DNA of 25,838 nucleotides from positions 1 to 25,838 of the forward strand of contig NZ_CAKVMR010000031.1 in NCBI RefSeq assembly GCF_934772795.1. The letters run 5' to 3'. The position numbers and the translations under genes were made by a program. Of this stretch, positions 22,035 through 25,838 are shown one piece after another. The notes beneath the pieces are model-generated. The model was not told the DNA's origin. It was given only the letters and a program-made list of their open reading frames with translations, and made no database searches. The stretch comes from an uncultured Holdemanella sp. Lineage in GTDB: Bacteria; Bacillota_I; Bacilli_A; Erysipelotrichales; Erysipelotrichaceae. Each line of letters opens with the position of its first letter. Position 1 is the first letter of the stretch.

Positions 22035-22865
22035 TTAATCCTCTGTTGGTTGATGTTCTACTGCATATTCCATCATTTCTTCACGTTCTTCATCTGTAAT
22101 ACTATCTAAAGCTTTTTGAACTTTTTTGAAGAATTTAGAATCACGAGAACCCTCTTTTAATGCGATTGAAACTGTTGTATCACAATCAAATCCATGTCCA
22201 TCCGCAAATTGAACGACTGTTAAGTCTGGGTTAGCTTCTACTACACCTTTCGCAACTGCCATTTCTGCTGTAATTCCATCCACTTCATTTTGTTTTAAAG
22301 CCAAAATCATTTCAGGATAAGTAGCCTTTGGTGTTACATGATTTACACCTTTAATTTGATCAATTACATCATTATAGTTTGTTGCTTTTTGACCAACGAC
22401 ATTTTTACCAGAAAATTGTTGGATATCTGTATATCCAGCTTCTTCACTATCTTTACGAACGATCATGATCATTCCCTTTGAATCATAATATGGAGTTGTA
22501 AAGTCAGCTCCTTCTTCACGTTTTTTATCCTTAGTCATACCAGCGATAATCGCATCGATTTCATCATTTTCTAAAGCTGGAATCAATCCATCCCATGCCG
22601 TTTTCTTAATGACTAATTTCTTTCCTAATTTTTTCGCAATCTTTTTCGCAACCTGCACATCATATCCATCCGCATAACCAGCTTTACCCAATTTTACAGA
22701 AGTATCTGTTTTTTCAGATGTTTGCCAGTTAAATGGAGCATATGCACATTCCATTCCTACGACAAATGTGTCCTTATCTTCTGATGTTGTTGCTGTGTTT
22801 GATCCACATCCTGTTAGTGCAAAAGCACATACCATGGCAGATGCCATTAATTTTTTAAAGTTCAT
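22035..22865 (-). CDS. Amino-acid ABC transporter, substrate-binding lipoprotein (probably lysine)
   Basis: 276 residues. The signal MNFKKLMASAMVCAFALTGC ends at lipid-anchored C20. The mature part is a type II periplasmic-binding fold: VVGMECAYAPFNWQ, a DGYDVQVAKKIAKKLGKKL block, GLIPALENDEIDAIIAGMT, and VVGQKATNYNDVIDQIKG. Binding proteins of this family pick up polar amino acids such as Lys, Arg, His or Gln outside the membrane. The lysine riboswitch upstream points to lysine. It is first in a three-gene unit with permease and ATPase. AAGGAGAAAAG lies just upstream of the ATG. Confidence 0.95.
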   Translation of the reverse strand: MNFKKLMASAMVCAFALTGCGSNTATTSEDKDTFVVGMECAYAPFNWQTSEKTDTSVKLGKAGYADGYDVQVAKKIAKKLGKKLVIKKTAWDGLIPALENDEIDAIIAGMTKDKKREEGADFTTPYYDSKGMIMIVRKDSEEAGYTDIQQFSGKNVVGQKATNYNDVIDQIKGVNHVTPKATYPEMILALKQNEVDGITAEMAVAKGVVEANPDLTVVQFADGHGFDCDTTVSIALKEGSRDSKFFKKVQKALDSITDEEREEMMEYAVEHQPTED

Positions 22866-22893
22866 ATTTCTTTTCTCCTTCTCTAATCGGCAA

Positions 22894-22930
22894 AGAATAG
22901 AAAAAAGCTATGCGGGCATACCACATAGCT
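22894..22930 (-). terminator. Expression-platform terminator of the lysine riboswitch
   Basis: On the minus strand AGCTATGTGG pairs with CCGCATAGCT (plus 22921-22930 with 22906-22915; one G-U pair, loop of 5), followed by TTTTTTC. It would stop transcription when lysine is bound. Confidence 0.85.
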
Positions 22931-22950
22931 AAAAAACAATCTCATTAACT

Positions 22951-23115
22951 ATAAGATAACGCCTCTTCCTGACGAAGGAGTGTTATAAGTATTCCTTATA
23001 ACCCCAAGAAACAAAATTGCCATTTCATTTCTTTCGGCATTGGTTACCTTTCAAACACTTCACAGTCTGCCAACTCCATGTTTTACTCTGATGCAATGCT
23101 GCCTCTATCTTTACT
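22951..23115 (-). promoter_or_regulatory. Lysine riboswitch (L box)
   Basis: In the RNA: AAAGATAGAGGC (23112-23101) and GCGTTATCTTATAG (22962-22949) form P1; AGAGTAAA, GAAAGGTAACC, GCCGAAAG, TTGGGGTT and CGTCAGGAAGAGGC follow in the order of the lysine aptamer. A promoter lies 20-45 nt upstream and an intrinsic terminator 20 nt downstream, before a binding-protein gene. High lysine should end transcription early. Assignment is by motif order and P1 pairing; no covariance search was run. Confidence 0.88.
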
Positions 23116-23135
23116 CGATTCACTTTATAGTGCTT

Positions 23136-23163
23136 ATTATACTCGTCATATATAGAGTGTCAA
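23136..23163 (-). promoter_or_regulatory. Promoter of the lysine riboswitch/transporter operon
   Basis: TTGACA (23163-23158), a 16-bp spacer, TATAAT (23141-23136). Both hexamers are perfect consensus. Confidence 0.85.
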
Positions 23164-23238
23164 GAAAGAATTCGCAAATTTTCATAAAACTGTAAATATT
23201 TTCATTGTTTCTTTAAGCTTCTTTTAAGTTTTAAAGAC

Positions 23239-23368
23239 TATTCTATAAGCAGAAATAAACAGGTATCAACCCAATACATATAACCCTTTCCTAAATAACT
23301 TATACTGTTTATTTCATATATTCCTATTTCTTTGGTGAGTCACAATAATAGACTCACCCCTTTTTTTA
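23239..23368 (+). ncRNA. Candidate small RNA with its own terminator
   Basis: A plus-strand intrinsic terminator (23334-23367) has no plus-strand gene upstream: the nearest unit on the left is transcribed the other way from 23130. Upstream of it, GAAATAAACAG and TAT (23252-23262, 23264-23266; one bulged G) pair with ATA and CTGTTTATTTC (23302-23315) to form a 14-bp stem around a 35-nt loop. A -10-like TATTCT (23239-23244) would start transcription at about 23251, exactly at the base of that stem, but no -35 is visible. There is no ATG in the segment, so it is not a small ORF. No known RNA family is recognised. Confidence 0.5.
23334..23367 (+). terminator. Plus-strand terminator with no coding gene upstream
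   Basis: GGTGAGTC (23334-23341) pairs with GACTCACC (23351-23358), loop of 9, followed by CC and seven T residues. On the minus strand the hairpin is followed by AAAG, so it is directional. Confidence 0.85.
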
Positions 23369-23370
23369 CC

Positions 23371-23399
23371 CAAGAAAAAAAGAAAAGCCGAAGCTTTCC
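23371..23399 (-). terminator. Terminator after pcp
   Basis: GGAAAGC, tetraloop TTCG, GCTTTTC (plus 23393-23399 with 23382-23388), followed on the minus strand by TTTTTTTCTTG. It directly abuts the pcp stop codon. Confidence 0.85.
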
Positions 23400-24047
23400 T
23401 TAATGTGTTTCTCCAGAAACCACTTTAATATCTGTATCACTCTCTAACATAGCTTCTACAGACAACTCAATGGCTTTGGCAATATCTTTTAAATTCATTC
23501 CAGGCGTTCCAGCTGGCTGATTCACTGTTTGTTCAGTCGCAAAAGGCACATGCATAAAGCCACCCTTTACACCTTTAAATTCTGTATGACAATAATGCAA
23601 TACAGAATACATCACATCGTTACAAACATATGTACCTGCTGTATAGCTCACACTTGCAGGAATTCCATTCTCTTTCATCTTTTCAACCATTCTAAATACA
23701 GGAAGCATTGTAAAATAAGCTTCTGGCCCATTTTCTACAACACTTGTCTGCAAAGGCTGATTGCCTTCATTATCGGCAATTCTAGCATTTCGAAAGTTAA
23801 TACCCACCCATTCAGGTGTGACTTGACTTCTTCCACCAGCTTGGCCAATACATAATACGTAATCTGGTTGATTCTCTTGAATTGCTTCATAAACTGCATC
23901 TGGACCCTTTTGAAATACTGTAGGAATTTCTTTCTTAATAATTTTTGCACCACTAATTTCATCCGGCAATAATTTAACAGCTTCATAAGCCGGATTGATT
24001 TTTTCTCCTCCAAAAGGATCAAAACCTGTAATCAATACTTTTTTCAT
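23400..24047 (-). CDS. pcp: Pyroglutamyl-peptidase I (pyrrolidone-carboxylate peptidase)
   Basis: 215 residues. This cysteine peptidase (clan CF, family C15) removes N-terminal 5-oxoproline from peptides in the cytoplasm. The catalytic triad is E79, C142 (in GTYVCNDVMY) and H166 (in FMHVPFA), matching the known E81/C144/H168. The opening VLITGFDPFGGEKINPA and the CIGQAGGRS block are typical. One small oddity is TPEWVGIN where TPERVAIN is usual. It follows the two putative 5-oxoproline transporter genes after about 12 nt and ends the unit. GGAGAAAAATG provides the ribosome binding site. Confidence 0.96.
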   Translation of the reverse strand: MKKVLITGFDPFGGEKINPAYEAVKLLPDEISGAKIIKKEIPTVFQKGPDAVYEAIQENQPDYVLCIGQAGGRSQVTPEWVGINFRNARIADNEGNQPLQTSVVENGPEAYFTMLPVFRMVEKMKENGIPASVSYTAGTYVCNDVMYSVLHYCHTEFKGVKGGFMHVPFATEQTVNQPAGTPGMNLKDIAKAIELSVEAMLESDTDIKVVSGETH

Positions 24048-24059
24048 AACATTTTTCTC

Positions 24060-25013
24060 CTATGACATCATGATCATCATGACAATTTGCACAACTAACA
24101 TAATTACGGCAACAAGTACTTGTTTTTTAATGACACCATTTTTATCTTTCATTTCTAAGATTGCGACAGGAACCATATTAAAGTTTGCAGCCATTGGCGT
24201 ACATAGTGTACCACAATATCCACAAGTTAAAGCTAAAGATCCAATCACTACTGGATCTGCTCCATATTTAAGCACAAAAGGTGCACCAATACCAACTGTC
24301 ATTACGGTAATTGCCGCAAAAGCATTTCCCATGATCATAGTAAATACAGCCATGCCAATCGCATAAACAATAATTCCAATTGTAATGTTGCCTGCAGGAA
24401 TAATATTCGATACTAAACTAGAAATAACATCACCTACACCTGCAGCCGTAAATACGGCACCTAAAGCAGCAAGCAACATTGGTAGCATACTTAATGGTCC
24501 AACCACATCCATCATTCTTCGACAATCTTTCAAGAAAACACTAGGCGTATTTGCTTTTGAATAGATACGCAAAATAATCATGGCTACAAATACACCCACA
24601 GTCATACCAACTAATGGTGAAATCTTAGTAAAGAATGCAGCTAACAACGCAAATAAACCAATACATATAGCTGGAACAAACACCTTTGAACCGATCTTCT
24701 TGTTGTTTTGTTCCATCTCTTCAAAAGTAGGTTCTGGCTCATTACCAGGTGAAACTTTCTTTAAAATTGGAGGCAATACCAAGATGATCAATAAAATACC
24801 ATCAGCCAATGCTGGTAACCATTTACCTAATACAAACATAAGTCCTAAATCAAACCAGAAAATAAAAGAACCAACATTATTTTTATTTTCTTTATCTTTT
24901 AGATTTTTAAAGGCAACATAAATAGAAATCAATCCAATAAGACAATACATGATTTCTAATAGTTTTTCTGAAAGTGTAACATCCACACTTGTATAGAATT
25001 GAATTGGATTCAT
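24060..25013 (-). CDS. DUF979 family membrane protein (5-oxoproline transporter subunit)
   Basis: 317 residues with about nine to ten membrane segments. The segments VGPLSMLPMLLAALGAVFTA, VFTMIMGNAFAAITVMTVG and LTCGYCGTLCTPMAANFNMV are the conserved blocks of DUF979. This family is nearly always paired with DUF969 and pcp, and current annotation practice names the pair a 5-oxoproline transporter. The two genes overlap by 1 nt (TAATG). The fold recalls anion/dicarboxylate-type carriers. Coupling to pcp suggests that pyroglutamate released from or taken up with peptides crosses the membrane here. Confidence 0.88.
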   Translation of the reverse strand: MNPIQFYTSVDVTLSEKLLEIMYCLIGLISIYVAFKNLKDKENKNNVGSFIFWFDLGLMFVLGKWLPALADGILLIILVLPPILKKVSPGNEPEPTFEEMEQNNKKIGSKVFVPAICIGLFALLAAFFTKISPLVGMTVGVFVAMIILRIYSKANTPSVFLKDCRRMMDVVGPLSMLPMLLAALGAVFTAAGVGDVISSLVSNIIPAGNITIGIIVYAIGMAVFTMIMGNAFAAITVMTVGIGAPFVLKYGADPVVIGSLALTCGYCGTLCTPMAANFNMVPVAILEMKDKNGVIKKQVLVAVIMLVVQIVMMIMMS

Positions 25014-25684
25014 TATTTAGTCTCCCTTCTAGACAATTGTTTATCTTTAATATAGTAATACACAATTGCGACTGCCACCGCAATAATTGCCACTGGAATC
25101 TGTACTTTCATTAAATCGACTAATTCAACATCATATCCTAAGCCAGCTAGAGTCGATTGTACTAAAATCATTCCACTTGTTCCTACAAATAAAACTTGTC
25201 CAAAGAACCATGCGATATTTTCCATACCACTTGCCATTCCTTTTAAGTTTTCTTCATACTTTTCACTGATTTTTTTCCCATTTTTCTTAGCTGCAGCTGT
25301 AGCCATAGGTAATACAATAGGACGAACAAATCCTGCAACACCACCAAAACTTACATTAAATGCCGCAAATACCAAGCGGAATACGCCATAAATTGCCAAA
25401 ACAACACCTGCAGATGCATTTTTGAATTTCTTCATTAGATTGGCAGCCGCCTGTTTTAAACCATTTCTTTCTAGTGTTCCCGTAACTACCATAACCATCA
25501 CAAACACGCACATACTGCGGTTAGCGACAAAACTTGATCCAAGTGTTTCCAAGAAAGTAACTGGATCCATACCTGCAACAAGTGCAGTCACAATAGCGGC
25601 AATCATAATGATCAAAATCGAATCCAATTTTAATACAAATCCGATTACGACAATTATAATGCCTAACAATTTCAATAATTCCAT
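25013..25684 (-). CDS. DUF969 family membrane protein (5-oxoproline transporter subunit)
   Basis: 223 residues with about five or six membrane segments. The blocks MDPVTFLETLGSSFVANRSM, AAFNVSFGGVAGFVRPIVLP and GMASGMENIAWFFGQVLFVG are typical of DUF969. It is first in the DUF969-DUF979-pcp unit and overlaps DUF979 by one base. The ribosome binding site is weak (AAAGATT before ATG), which may lower translation. A promoter with an extended -10 lies about 50 nt upstream. Confidence 0.88.
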   Translation of the reverse strand: MELLKLLGIIIVVIGFVLKLDSILIIMIAAIVTALVAGMDPVTFLETLGSSFVANRSMCVFVMVMVVTGTLERNGLKQAAANLMKKFKNASAGVVLAIYGVFRLVFAAFNVSFGGVAGFVRPIVLPMATAAAKKNGKKISEKYEENLKGMASGMENIAWFFGQVLFVGTSGMILVQSTLAGLGYDVELVDLMKVQIPVAIIAVAVAIVYYYIKDKQLSRRETK

Positions 25685-25732
25685 AATCTTTCATTCTCTC
25701 TTTCATATTTCTTACAGAAATTTACATCCGAA

Positions 25733-25741
25733 ATTATACCA
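25733..25741 (-). promoter_or_regulatory. Extended -10 promoter of the DUF969-DUF979-pcp unit
   Basis: TGGTATAAT (25741-25733) is a perfect -10 with the extended TG. No good -35 exists in the T-rich stretch upstream, which fits an extended -10 promoter. Confidence 0.6.
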
Positions 25742-25748
25742 TATTCAT

Positions 25749-25787
25749 CAAAAAAAATAAAAAAAGCATGTAAAATTTCTTTTACAT
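25749..25787 (-). terminator. Terminator of a gene beyond the right edge
   Basis: ATGTAAAA, loop GAAA, TTTTACAT (plus 25780-25787 with 25768-25775), followed on the minus strand by GCTTTTTTTATTTTTTTT. It shows that a minus-strand transcript enters from the right; one frame there ends with TAA at 25806-25808, too short to annotate. Confidence 0.8.
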
Positions 25788-25838
25788 AGCTTAATTGCGG
25801 TCTATTTAGCTTGTTTCTTGACTACTCAGGAAAAATAT

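Noticed and set aside
23529..23855. 108-codon plus-strand ORF inside pcp
   Set aside because: Shadow of pcp, whose triad and full length are intact; no ribosome binding site.
25806..25838. Short minus-strand open frame at the right edge, ending in TAA
   Set aside because: Eleven codons are too few to identify a gene; only the terminator downstream supports a transcript there.
1..25838. CRISPR array, prophage, toxin-antitoxin or defence island
   Set aside because: No regularly spaced repeats, phage structural genes or known defence motifs were seen on either strand.

Overview
The window is a stretch of low-GC chromosome from a member of the Bacillota. Nearly all the proteins belong to core Firmicutes families: L20/L35/IF3, AsnRS, Rex, RapZ-YvcK-WhiA, a PhoP/PhoR-type two-component pair and GpmI. 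Small details (an ISL3 transposase tail, the paired DUF969/DUF979 5-oxoproline transporter, a FlK-like thioesterase, a DUF4015 hydrolase) would suit an Erysipelotrichia-like gut or oral anaerobe. That placement is inference from protein flavour, not from a database match.

Layout. Bases 1-472 hold the 3' end of an ISL3-type insertion sequence, including a small accessory ORF. From 497 to 1811 (minus strand) lies infC-rpmI-rplT with its promoter and an L20-type attenuating leader; IF3 seems to start at a non-standard AUC codon. A tRNA-Lys(CTT) with its own promoter and terminator follows, then an ABC-F ATPase and a membrane-anchored amidase-fold protein whose zinc and catalytic residues look lost. 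asnS (minus) has a complete T-box leader with an AAC specifier. rex (minus) has a promoter overlapped by a Rex operator.

From 12571 down to 7531 one promoter serves eight translationally coupled minus-strand genes: rapZ, yvcK, whiA, a lipoprotein, a NusG domain II protein, a Gx-family membrane protein, a TSCPD-domain protein and a two-TM protein, ended by a strong terminator. A divergent plus-strand group (HAD-like hydrolase, VanZ-like protein, anchored DUF4015 hydrolase) runs to 15242, where it meets a FlK-like thioesterase (minus). An orphan eight-TM protein (plus) converges on a sensor kinase/response regulator pair (minus), with both stop codons inside one terminator loop. gpmI follows.

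The right end (all minus) has a three-gene amino-acid ABC transporter behind a lysine riboswitch, which identifies the substrate as lysine, and then DUF969-DUF979-pcp, a pyroglutamyl-peptide/5-oxoproline module. In the gap between these two units, on the plus strand, there is a candidate small RNA (about 23251-23368) with its own terminator and no coding gene to explain it. I regard this as the least explained signal in the window. There is no CRISPR array, prophage or recognisable defence system.
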